A program made the position numbers and the translations under genes. A stretch of 64,000 bases of DNA from contig CAAGSD010000022.1 of NCBI GenBank assembly GCA_900772845.1, positions 1-64,000 of the forward strand. The letters are read 5' to 3'. Below, in pieces: positions 35,977 to 44,466 of the stretch; within the stretch, counting starts at the first letter, position 1, and each line of letters opens with the position of its first letter. The stretch comes from Lachnospiraceae bacterium. GTDB taxonomy: Bacteria; Bacillota; Clostridia; Lachnospirales; Lachnospiraceae. Under the pieces are notes generated by a model. It was not told the origin of the DNA, searched no databases, and worked only from the letters and a program-made list of their open reading frames with translations.

Positions 35977-37740
35977 ATGATTCAGTCCAGAACACATAAC
36001 TGTAATGAACTTCGGATCGGTAACGTCGGTGAGAGAGTTACACTGGTCGGCTGGTTCGAGAACATGAGAAAAGTCAGCAAAAATCTTGGCTTTGTCATTC
36101 TGCGTGATTTCTACGGAACCACCCAGCTGGTAGTAGAGACCGAGGAAATGATGAATGTCATGGATGGCATCAACAAGGAGTCCACCATCTCCGTGGAAGG
36201 TGTGGTAAGAGAGCGTTCCAGCAAAAATGCAAATCTGCCCACCGGTGAGATCGAAGTAGTGCCCGATAAGATCGAGATCCTGGGAAAATGTATTTACAAT
36301 GCACTTCCCTTTGAGATCAATCAGTCCAAGGATGCAGACGAAAATGCCCGTCTGAAATACCGTTACCTGGATCTGAGAAATCCGAACATGAAGAAAAATA
36401 TCGTAATGAGAAGCCAGATCGTGGCAGAGCTGCGTCAGAGAATGTATGCTTTGAACTTCATGGAGATCACGACTCCTATCCTGACCTGTTCTTCTCCGGA
36501 AGGTGCGAGAGATTATCTGGTTCCTGCCAGAAATCATCCCGGCAAGTTCTACGCTCTGCCCCAGGCACCCCAGCAGTTCAAGCAGATTCTGATGGCCTCC
36601 GGTTTTGACCGTTATTTCCAGATCGCTCCCTGCTTTCGTGATGAGGATGCGAGAGCAGACCGTTCTCCCGGAGAATTCTATCAGTTAGATATGGAGATGG
36701 CATTCGCTTCCCAGGAAGATGTGTTCTCCATTGTAGAGCAGGTGCTGCCTCCCGTATTTGAGAAATACGGTATTTATAAAGAAGCTTCCAAGGCTCCGTT
36801 TGTACGGATCCCTTATCTGGAGGCTATGGACAAGTACGGTTCCGATAAGCCGGATCTGCGTATTGATCTGGTGCTGACCGATGCCACGGAAGTAATGCAG
36901 GGCTGCGGCTTTGCTGCTTTTGAAGGTCAGACCGTAAAGGCTATCGTAGTAGATGATTTCACCGCTACCCGTAAGCAGATCGATGCGATCTGTGCAGAGG
37001 TAGAGGTACAGACTGCACGCAAGGGCTTCTGGTTCCGTGTAGACGAGAACGGAGAGTTCGTAGGCGGTATCTCCAAGTTCTTACAGGACCGCAAGGAAGA
37101 AGTTATCAAGGCACTCGGCCTTAAGAACGGTGACTTCGTAGGTCTTGCAGCAGGCAAGAAGCTGGAAGCACAGAAGACAGCCGGTGTCTACAGAAAGCTG
37201 TTAGGCGCAGCCAGCGAGAAACATATGAAGAAGGATTGTTACGAGTTCTGTTGGATCGTGGATTTCCCGATGTATGAGATCGGGGAAGAGTCCGGCGAAC
37301 TGGAATTCTGTCATAACCCGTTCTCCATGCCCCAGGGTGGTATGGATGCGCTGAACAATCAGGATCCACTGGAGATCCTGGCATACCAGTACGATCTGGT
37401 CTGCAACGGCGTAGAGCTGTCCTCCGGTGCGGTGAGAAACCATGATCCGGAGATTATGATCAAGGCATTCGAACTGGTAGGCTTAGGCGAAGCTGATGTG
37501 AAGGCTAAGTTCCCTGCCATGTATAATGCATTCTGCTACGGAGCCCCCCCTCATGCAGGAATCGCTCCCGGCGTAGACCGTATGATCATGCTGATCTGTG
37601 GTGAGGAAAGTATCCGTGAGATCATTCCTTTCCCCATGAACAAGAATGCCATGGACATTATGATGGGAGCACCGGGTACGGTAGAGCAGAAGCAGTTAGA
37701 CGAACTGCATCTGGCAATTACCGCAAAGCCGGAAGAATAA
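35977..37740 (+). CDS. aspS: Aspartyl-tRNA synthetase
   Basis: A 587-residue bacterial-type class II synthetase. It has an N-terminal OB fold (about 1-105), a catalytic core with motif 2 (FRDEDARADRSPGEFYQLD), a GAD insertion domain (about 290-420) and motif 3 (GVDRMIMLICGEESIREII). It charges tRNA-Asp. AAGGAGC precedes the ATG, and a terminator follows directly after the stop. Confidence 0.97.
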   Translation: MIQSRTHNCNELRIGNVGERVTLVGWFENMRKVSKNLGFVILRDFYGTTQLVVETEEMMNVMDGINKESTISVEGVVRERSSKNANLPTGEIEVVPDKIEILGKCIYNALPFEINQSKDADENARLKYRYLDLRNPNMKKNIVMRSQIVAELRQRMYALNFMEITTPILTCSSPEGARDYLVPARNHPGKFYALPQAPQQFKQILMASGFDRYFQIAPCFRDEDARADRSPGEFYQLDMEMAFASQEDVFSIVEQVLPPVFEKYGIYKEASKAPFVRIPYLEAMDKYGSDKPDLRIDLVLTDATEVMQGCGFAAFEGQTVKAIVVDDFTATRKQIDAICAEVEVQTARKGFWFRVDENGEFVGGISKFLQDRKEEVIKALGLKNGDFVGLAAGKKLEAQKTAGVYRKLLGAASEKHMKKDCYEFCWIVDFPMYEIGEESGELEFCHNPFSMPQGGMDALNNQDPLEILAYQYDLVCNGVELSSGAVRNHDPEIMIKAFELVGLGEADVKAKFPAMYNAFCYGAPPHAGIAPGVDRMIMLICGEESIREIIPFPMNKNAMDIMMGAPGTVEQKQLDELHLAITAKPEE

Positions 37741-37742
37741 TA

Positions 37743-37786
37743 AAAGGGCTGTCGCATGAAATGATTTCCATGTGACAGCCTTTCTA
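37743..37786 (+). terminator. Terminator after aspS
   Basis: AAAGGGCTGTCGCATG pairs with CATGTGACAGCCTTT around a 10-base loop, starting two bases after the stop codon. Confidence 0.85.
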
Positions 37787-37820
37787 TTGGATGGATATGG
37801 CAATTTGTCAGGAGAAGAAT

Positions 37821-38501
37821 ATGGCTGTAGGAATTTATGTATTGCATCTGCATCCCGGGGAGGATGAGATAAGATGGAAGCTTTTACGGGAAGCGGCAGA
37901 ATGCGTGGATCCGGTGCGGTGTAAAAAAGCAGAACGGCTGAAAGGCATCGGAGCAAAAGCAGCCAGTCTCGGTGCCGGGATGTTGCTGCAAAAGATGGCA
38001 ATGGATCTGACAGAAGGCGTTGAGAATACCGATATCCTGTTCCTGGAAGAGGATGAACTGCTTGCAGTGCTGCAGAAGCCCCCCTTCTCTTTTTCCTATG
38101 AATATGGAGAACAGGGCAAACCGCAGATTGTAAATTTCCCGAAAAAATTTAATCTGTCCCATTCCGGAGACTATGTAGTCTGTGGGGTCAGCAACGGAGA
38201 AGTGGGAGTGGATATCCAAAAATGGGTACCCTACAAAGAGCGGACAGCAGAGCGTTTTTTTGCAAAGGAAGAATGGGAGCTGCTGCAGGAGAAGGATGAG
38301 CAGGAGCGTACGGAATTGTTTTACCGACTGTGGAGCAGAAAAGAGGCCTACGGCAAATACACCGGTCAGGGAATCGGCAGTGCTGTGGGAGAGGATTTCT
38401 CCAACGAACAGAAATGGCAGGAAAAGCAGATCTGTTTCAGGGAACGGATTCTGGAGGACGGTTATTCTCTGGCGGTCTGTTACGGAACAGCAGAAGTGTA
38501 A
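37821..38501 (+). CDS. 4'-phosphopantetheinyl transferase (Sfp type)
   Basis: About 226 residues. It moves phosphopantetheine from CoA to the serine of acyl or peptidyl carrier proteins. The signatures GVDIQ (about residue 133) and WSRKEAYGKYTGQG (about 171) are intact, with FNLSHSGDYV earlier. The size fits Sfp-type rather than AcpS-type enzymes. An upstream in-frame ATG at 37791 lacks a ribosome site; CAGGAGA supports 37821. No carrier-protein or NRPS/PKS gene is in the window, so its partner is elsewhere. Confidence 0.9.
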   Translation: MAVGIYVLHLHPGEDEIRWKLLREAAECVDPVRCKKAERLKGIGAKAASLGAGMLLQKMAMDLTEGVENTDILFLEEDELLAVLQKPPFSFSYEYGEQGKPQIVNFPKKFNLSHSGDYVVCGVSNGEVGVDIQKWVPYKERTAERFFAKEEWELLQEKDEQERTELFYRLWSRKEAYGKYTGQGIGSAVGEDFSNEQKWQEKQICFRERILEDGYSLAVCYGTAEV

Positions 38502-38602
38502 GATGAAGGAAAACGGTAAATAGTAAAAGGGAGTAGAAGTACGAAAAACAGTTGTGTACTGCACGGTAAGTGCATGGAACAATGCATAGAAATGAGGATC
38601 TT

Positions 38603-40357
38603 ATGAAACGATTAATGATGTATCTGAAGGATTACAAGAAAGAGTCCATACTGGCACCGTTGTTCAAGCTGCTGGAAGCTTTTTTCGAACTGATGGTTCC
38701 TCTGGTAATGGCGAATATCATCGACTATGGTATTTCCAACCGGAACATGGGCTATATCGGTAAAATGGGACTGCTCCTGCTGCTGCTTGGCGTGGTGGGA
38801 CTGGCATCTTCCATTACGGCGCAGTTTTTCGCAGCCAAGGCAGCAGTAGGATTTTCTACCAAGCTGCGTCAGGCATTGTTTGATCATATTGAGGATCTGA
38901 GTTTTACGGATATTGATAAGGCTGGAACTTCCACCATGATCACCCGTATGACCAGTGATGTGAACCAGGTGCAGTCCGGTATCAATATGACCTTACGTCT
39001 GTTCTTACGTTCCCCGATCATCGTATTCGGTGCCATGATCATGGCATTTACTATTGATGTGAAATGTGCACTGATCTTTGTGGTGGCAATTCCTTTATTG
39101 TCCGTTGTGGTATTCGGTATTATTTTATCCACGATCCCCCTGTACAAAAAGGTGCAGTCCAAACTGGATCAGGTGCTGGGCATTACCAGAGAGAATCTGA
39201 CCGGTGTCCGTGTCATCCGTGCGTTCCATCAGGAAACAAAGGAAGAAGAGCGTTTCCGGGAGAATAATGAGGCATTGTCTGCCATGCAGATCTTCGTAGG
39301 CAAGATCAGTGCCTGCATGAATCCTGTGACCTATCTTATCGTAAACGGTGCTATCATTGCCCTGATCTATACCGGTGCGGTACAGGTCAACATCGGCAAC
39401 TTAAGCCAGGGTGAAGTCGTGGCGATCATCAACTATATGAACCAGATCCTGGTAGAGCTGGTGAAGCTGGCGAATCTGATCGTGACCATGACCAAGGCTC
39501 TGGCCTGCGCAGACCGTGTTGCTTCTGTATTTGAAATCGGGGCGGATGCTGCTTATACGGAGAAGGATACACAAGAGCAGAAGCTGGCAGATAAGGTAGA
39601 TCCAAAGGCACCTTTCCTGAATTTCAAGCATGTATCCCTGACCTATCAGGGAGCCGGTGCACCTACTTTGCAAGATATGAACTTCACCGTAAACCGTGGC
39701 GATACCGTGGGCATCATCGGAGGTACCGGTTCCGGTAAGACCTCCCTGGTGAATTTGATTCCCGGCTTCTACCCGGCAACAGAGGGTGAGATCCTGTTAG
39801 AAGGCAGAGATATTAAGACCATGAATGACGAAGAACTGCGTGGGCGTATCGGTGTCGTACCCCAGAAGGCGGTTCTGTTCAAGGGAACGATCCGCAGCAA
39901 TCTCCAATGGGGCAAAACGGATGCTACAGAAGAGGAAATGTGGAAAGCACTGGAGCTGGCACAGGCATCGGAAGTGGTAGAGGGCAAGCCCGGTAAGCTG
40001 GATGCTGCTGTGGCACAGAACGGTAAAAACTTCTCCGGTGGACAGAGACAGCGTCTGACGATTGCAAGAGCCTTGGTCAGAAATCCCGAGATCCTGATCC
40101 TGGATGACAGCGCTTCCGCACTGGACTATGCAACGGATGCAAAACTCCGTGCGGCACTTCGTACCCTGGAAAACAAGACTACGACCTTTATTGTATCCCA
40201 GCGTGCTTCCACCATCCGCCATGCGGACAAGATCATCGTACTGGATGATGGAGAGATCGCAGGTATGGGAACCCATGACGAATTATTGAAGGAGTGTACG
40301 GTATATCAGGAGATTTATTATTCCCAGTACCCTGAACAGAGAGGAGGTGTTCGGTAA
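38603..40357 (+). CDS. Heterodimeric ABC exporter, subunit with degenerate ATP site
   Basis: About 584 residues: a six-helix transmembrane domain (about 15-310) and an ATPase domain. Walker A is GGTGSGKTS and the signature is FSGGQRQRLTI. Walker B reads ILILDDSASALD, so the catalytic Glu is Asp, and the H-loop His is Gln (VSQRAST). These changes are typical of the degenerate half of heterodimeric exporters. The stop overlaps the next gene's start (TAATG), so the two subunits are coupled. The ATG at 38603 follows GAGGAT. The substrate could be a drug or lipid and is not known. Confidence 0.92.
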   Translation: MKRLMMYLKDYKKESILAPLFKLLEAFFELMVPLVMANIIDYGISNRNMGYIGKMGLLLLLLGVVGLASSITAQFFAAKAAVGFSTKLRQALFDHIEDLSFTDIDKAGTSTMITRMTSDVNQVQSGINMTLRLFLRSPIIVFGAMIMAFTIDVKCALIFVVAIPLLSVVVFGIILSTIPLYKKVQSKLDQVLGITRENLTGVRVIRAFHQETKEEERFRENNEALSAMQIFVGKISACMNPVTYLIVNGAIIALIYTGAVQVNIGNLSQGEVVAIINYMNQILVELVKLANLIVTMTKALACADRVASVFEIGADAAYTEKDTQEQKLADKVDPKAPFLNFKHVSLTYQGAGAPTLQDMNFTVNRGDTVGIIGGTGSGKTSLVNLIPGFYPATEGEILLEGRDIKTMNDEELRGRIGVVPQKAVLFKGTIRSNLQWGKTDATEEEMWKALELAQASEVVEGKPGKLDAAVAQNGKNFSGGQRQRLTIARALVRNPEILILDDSASALDYATDAKLRAALRTLENKTTTFIVSQRASTIRHADKIIVLDDGEIAGMGTHDELLKECTVYQEIYYSQYPEQRGGVR

Positions 40358-42102
40358 TGCAGAAGAAAAATAATAAAGAGACGATGAAGCGTGTGCTGAA
40401 ATATATCCGGAAATATACACCGGCACTGGTCCTTTCTCTGCTGCTGGCAGGTCTGACCGTATTACTGACCTTATATATCCCGATCCTCACCGGTAATGCG
40501 GTGGATCTGATCATCGGCAAGGGACAGGTAGATATGGCCGGTATCTTTGCCATTATGAAAAAAATCGCCATCGTCATGATCATCACAGCAGTAGGCCAGT
40601 GGGTCATGAACACCTGCAACAACTATATTACCTATCATGTGATCCGGGATATCCGTACTGACGCTTTTGCAAAGCTGGAGATCCTGCCCTTAAAATATCT
40701 GGATGCCCATGCTTACGGTGATATTGTGAGCCGTGTTATTGCGGACGTGGATACTTTCGCAGATGGTCTGCTGATGGGATTTACCCAACTGTTCACCGGT
40801 GTACTGACGATCCTGTGTACGCTGGGATTCATGCTGGTGACCAATGTTCCCATTACATTGGTAGTAGTATGTATTACTCCGGTATCTTTCCTGGTGGCAA
40901 AATTCATTGCAACCAAGACTTACTCCATGTTCAAGGAGCAGTCGGAGACCAGAGGCGAGCAGACCTCTCTGATTGAGGAAATGATCGACAACCAGAAGAT
41001 CGTAAATACCTTTTCCAGAGGAGAAGAGGTGAAGAGTCAGTTCGGAGAGATCAACGGCAGACTGCAGAAATGTTCTCTGAAAGCCATCTTTTTCTCCTCT
41101 ATTACCAACCCGGCGACCCGTTTCGTCAACAGTCTGGTATATGCCGGTGTCGGTGTGTTCGGTGCATTCGTAGCCATGAAAGGCGGCATCAGTGTAGGCC
41201 GTCTGTCCTGTTTCTTAAGCTATGCAAACCAGTATACCAAGCCCTTCAACGAGATCTCCGGAGTGGTAACAGAGCTGCAGAATGCATTTGTCTGCGCCGG
41301 CCGCATCTTTGAATTGATCGACGAGGAGCCTCAGGTGCCAGATGCTGCGGATGCAAGAGTATTAGAAGAGACTCAGGGCAACGTAGATATGAAGAATGTA
41401 TATTTCCAGTATGTACCGGAGAAGAAGCTGATCCAGAACTTTAACCTGCAGGTAAAACCCGGTCAGAGAGTTGCTATCGTAGGCCCTACCGGATGCGGAA
41501 AGACCACTGTCATCAATCTGCTGATGCGTTTCTACGATGTGAACTCCGGCTCCATTAAAGTAGATGGCACCGACATCCGGGACATCACCAGAGGAAGCCT
41601 CCGTACCAATTACGGTATGGTACTGCAGGAGACCTGGCTGCGTTCCGGTACCATCCGTGACAATATCTGCATGGGCAAGCCGGATGCCACAGAAGAGGAG
41701 ATCATCCAGGCAGCGAAAGCTTCCCATGCCCACGGCTTTATCAAGCGTCTGCCCCAGGGGTATGACACCGTGATCACCGAAGACGGCGGCAGCCTGTCCC
41801 AGGGACAGAAACAGCTCTTATGCATTACCAGAGTCATGCTGTGCCTGCCTCCCATGCTGATCCTCGATGAGGCAACCTCCTCCATCGATACCCGTACCGA
41901 GATCAAGATCCAGAACGCATTCGCCAAAATGATGGAAGGCCGCACCAGCTTTATCGTAGCCCACAGACTTTCTACCATCCAGAGTGCTGATGTCATCCTG
42001 GTCATGAAAGACGGAAACATCATCGAACAGGGCAATCATGAAACCCTCCTGGCACAGGGCGGTTTCTATGCAAATCTGTATAATAGCCAGTTTGCCGTGT
42101 AA
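40357..42102 (+). CDS. Heterodimeric ABC exporter, subunit with intact ATP site
   Basis: A 581-residue exporter half with Walker A GPTGCGKTT, signature SLSQGQKQLL, canonical Walker B MLILDEATSSID and H-loop AHRLST. It complements the degenerate subunit encoded upstream, with which its start codon shares one base. GAGAGGAGG precedes the ATG. Its stop codon lies inside a 12-bp inverted repeat that flanks the terminator. Confidence 0.93.
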   Translation: MQKKNNKETMKRVLKYIRKYTPALVLSLLLAGLTVLLTLYIPILTGNAVDLIIGKGQVDMAGIFAIMKKIAIVMIITAVGQWVMNTCNNYITYHVIRDIRTDAFAKLEILPLKYLDAHAYGDIVSRVIADVDTFADGLLMGFTQLFTGVLTILCTLGFMLVTNVPITLVVVCITPVSFLVAKFIATKTYSMFKEQSETRGEQTSLIEEMIDNQKIVNTFSRGEEVKSQFGEINGRLQKCSLKAIFFSSITNPATRFVNSLVYAGVGVFGAFVAMKGGISVGRLSCFLSYANQYTKPFNEISGVVTELQNAFVCAGRIFELIDEEPQVPDAADARVLEETQGNVDMKNVYFQYVPEKKLIQNFNLQVKPGQRVAIVGPTGCGKTTVINLLMRFYDVNSGSIKVDGTDIRDITRGSLRTNYGMVLQETWLRSGTIRDNICMGKPDATEEEIIQAAKASHAHGFIKRLPQGYDTVITEDGGSLSQGQKQLLCITRVMLCLPPMLILDEATSSIDTRTEIKIQNAFAKMMEGRTSFIVAHRLSTIQSADVILVMKDGNIIEQGNHETLLAQGGFYANLYNSQFAV

Positions 42103-42244
42103 CGAGCCTGATCAAGACAAAGAAATGCCCCATTTGTGAGTTTACTCAACAAATGGGGTGTTTTTTTGGATTGTTACGGCGACAGCCGTCATCCGCTGAA
42201 AGCCCGCTAGGGCTTTTGGCGGATGCAGGCATGGCTCGTTACAC
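42097..42244 (+). repeat. 12-bp inverted repeat enclosing two hairpins
   Basis: GTGTAACGAGCC (42097-42108, containing the TAA stop of the exporter gene) is the exact reverse complement of GGCTCGTTACAC (42233-42244). Between them are the exporter terminator and a second strong hairpin at about 42190-42225 (CATCCGC pairing with GCGGATG, AAAGCCC with GGGCTTT). Confidence 0.6.
42128..42167 (+). terminator. Terminator of the ABC exporter operon
   Basis: CCCCATTTGT pairs with ACAAATGGGG, with GAG/CTC pairing inside, followed by seven T. Confidence 0.85.
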
Positions 42245-42388
42245 TTCCCCCGGCAGCGGCGCACCCTTTGCCCTTGCCTTTCTCTTTCGAAAAAAGACAG
42301 AAAATATATATAAAATTGTCGAAAATTGTAAAAATATACAAACACAGTAAAAATATTGAAAATAAAGAAAAATATTTAAAGAAATGTG

Positions 42389-42417
42389 TTGACAAATACG
42401 CAACCTTGTAGTATATT
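42389..42417 (+). promoter_or_regulatory. Strong promoter of an orphan transcription unit
   Basis: A consensus TTGACA (42389-42394), a 17-bp spacer and TATATT (42412-42417). There is no normal gene for the next 620 bp. Confidence 0.75.
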
Positions 42418-42423
42418 AAACTT

Positions 42424-42796
42424 AACAAAAGAGAAACGGAACAACCCAACAAAGAAGGTTGGGAGAGAAGAACAAAAGAATCTATAGAAAGAGAGGTACA
42501 GTCCACCTAACAATTAAAGTCCTACCACAATCTTCCATGATGTACAACTGAATAGAACTACCAAAGAGAACCAAATTTACATAGAGAATATCAAGTACAC
42601 AGAAGAAAAAGTAATGAACAACAGAAGATAAAAATTATCTCACATTACAGTACATCCGTACAAAAGAAAAGTGGAAAGAGAACAAAAGACAAAATGGAAG
42701 ATAAAGCAAACAAAAGAAAGAGAGGACAGGCCATTGGAGCTTGCAGTCTGAGAGAGCGTGCTGATTGAAGTGATGATCGGTACGCTCTCTTATTGT
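42424..42796 (+). ncRNA. Candidate non-coding transcript of about 370 nt
   Basis: This stretch runs between the promoter at 42389 and a terminator-like hairpin (AGAGAGCGT 42751-42759 with ACGCTCTCT 42782-42790). It is rich in A and G on the plus strand, unlike its neighbours. A small hairpin, CCCAAC with GTTGGG, occurs near the 5' end. Only tiny reading frames exist; the longest notable one, at 42694-42768, would encode 24 residues (MEDKANKRKRGQ...) and reaches into the terminator stem. It matches no RNA family I recognise (not tRNA, tmRNA or an obvious 6S RNA). It could also be a decayed gene. Confidence 0.45.
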
Positions 42797-42816
42797 TGAA
42801 CAACTATTCAGATGGA

Positions 42817-42970
42817 ACAACTATTCAGAGCCTCATTCGCAAAATCGCATCTTCGATGCTTTTCTTTTGCTCATTGAGGCTACTTCGCCAAATTAAAATT
42901 AAAAAATGGTCTTACGAATGCCAGCATTCGACGCCCATTTATTAATTTTTACCTGGCTCTGAATAGTTGT
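42817..42970 (+). repeat. Full-length family 1 folded palindromic repeat
   Basis: Perfect 16-bp end arms, ACAACTATTCAGAGCC (42817-42832) and its complement (42955-42970). Inside are two arms. The first is AGCCTCA pairing with TGAGGCT, containing GCAAAA with TTTTGC and GCATC-TTC-GATGC. The second has a distal stem closing TCTTA, then CGAATGC-CA-GCATTCG, then ACG. The first arm competes with the outer stem for AGCC. A partial duplicate of the left arm (CAACTATTCAGATGG) lies just upstream. It sits between the orphan transcript and the GH3-like gene. Confidence 0.75.
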
Positions 42971-43043
42971 ACAATTTTCCAGTGGAAAAACCTACCGATA
43001 TCATGTACAATAGAAACGCAGTACATATAGAGGAGTTATGAAA

Positions 43044-44360
43044 ATGGATACCAACGGACAGAATCAGCAGGACAAAAGAGAAATCAGACGAAAAAGAAGA
43101 CAGAGAAACCAGATCATTGCATATATGGTCGTGGGAATTCTGATATTATTAATGGCAGCGGGAATTGCGTTTGCAGTCAGTAAGATCACCGGTATGAGCC
43201 GGAACCATGAACAGCAGCAGAATAAGGTAGATGAAATGCTGTCTGAGGAAGAAACGATCCCTGTGCCCACAGAACAGACAGAGACCGCACCGGAGCTGAC
43301 GGATGAGCAGAAACTGGATACGATTATCGATGAAGCAATTATCCAGAATATGCCTCTGGAGGACAAAGTAGCGGGACTGTTTATCACTACACCGGAATCC
43401 ATTACCGGAGTGTCTACGGCAATACAGGCAGGAGATGGAACGAAGGACGCTTTATCCAAATACCCGGTGGGCGGTATTGTATATGCAGCGAAGAATATAC
43501 AGTCTGCAGACCAACTGAAGCAGATGATCGATAATACGAAGCTGTACACCAGCTATCCTTTATTTATTGCCGTTGACGGAGAAGGAAGCGGTACCGATGC
43601 TGTGGCAGAGGCAGGACTTGGCACCAAAGTTGATTCCCCGGAGACCATTGCAGCTACCGGAGATACCAGTAATGCCTATACAGCGGGAACTACAGTGGGC
43701 AGCTATCTGGCGGAATTGGGATTCAATCTTGATTTTGCACCCTCCGCTGACCTGAATGTGATAGATGGTAATGCAGCCGGCAGCAGTTCCTATGGATCAG
43801 AGGCTGATACCGTAGCTTCTTTTGTATCCTATATGCAGGCCGGATTACAGGAACAGAAAGTGACAGCCTGCGTAGGACATTTCCCCGGTATCGGCAGTAC
43901 GACACAGAGCACAAAGGATGGCATGGCCAGCACAGACAGAAGTGCGGAAGACTTCAGATCCAATGAATTTGCAGCCTTCCAGACCTGTATTGATAACGGC
44001 GTGACTAAGATGATCAGTGTCAGCAATATGGCAGCATCATCTCTGACAGGAGACAATACCCCCTGCTCCCTGTCCAGTGCAGTGGTAACGGACATCCTGA
44101 GAAATGAACTGAATTTCCATGGTGTGATCGTATCCGGAGCCATGAACCAGGCAGCCATTACCAATTATTACGGAGCTGATGAAGCCGCAGTTATGGCCCT
44201 CCGCGCAGGCTGTGATATGATCTATGCACCGGAGAACTTTGAGACAGCCTACAACGGCGTGCTGGAAGCCGTACAGAGCGGTACCATCTCCGAAGAGCGT
44301 ATCAACGATTCCCTACGGAGAATTTACCGGATCAAATATGCGGATAAACTGGAACAGTAA
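43044..44360 (+). CDS. Membrane-anchored GH3-fold protein lacking catalytic residues
   Basis: About 438 residues. A cytoplasmic charged start, one transmembrane helix (about 25-47) and a linker precede a glycoside hydrolase family 3 N-terminal domain (about 95-435) of the NagZ type. The landmark KHFPGHGDT reads GHFPGIGST. The Asp-Ser-His acid/base motif reads QST. The nucleophile motif VSDxM reads VSGAM, with Gly365 in place of Asp. The fold is kept but the active site is gone, so a binding or structural role in the envelope is likely. AGGAG lies 8 bases before the ATG at 43044 and only 2 before the one at 43038. Confidence 0.8.
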   Translation: MDTNGQNQQDKREIRRKRRQRNQIIAYMVVGILILLMAAGIAFAVSKITGMSRNHEQQQNKVDEMLSEEETIPVPTEQTETAPELTDEQKLDTIIDEAIIQNMPLEDKVAGLFITTPESITGVSTAIQAGDGTKDALSKYPVGGIVYAAKNIQSADQLKQMIDNTKLYTSYPLFIAVDGEGSGTDAVAEAGLGTKVDSPETIAATGDTSNAYTAGTTVGSYLAELGFNLDFAPSADLNVIDGNAAGSSSYGSEADTVASFVSYMQAGLQEQKVTACVGHFPGIGSTTQSTKDGMASTDRSAEDFRSNEFAAFQTCIDNGVTKMISVSNMAASSLTGDNTPCSLSSAVVTDILRNELNFHGVIVSGAMNQAAITNYYGADEAAVMALRAGCDMIYAPENFETAYNGVLEAVQSGTISEERINDSLRRIYRIKYADKLEQ

Positions 44361-44371
44361 TAGTAATTATA

Positions 44372-44412
44372 GAAAGGACGGTTATCAGTCAATAGGGATG
44401 CCGTTCTTTTTC
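44372..44412 (+). terminator. Terminator after the GH3-like gene
   Basis: AAAGGACGG pairs with CCGTTCTTT (with wobbles) around a 19-base loop, followed by T. Confidence 0.55.
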
Positions 44413-44466
44413 CTTGGTTATTCGGGGGGTATAGCTCATGACATAAAGATGAAAGGAAAATAAAAA

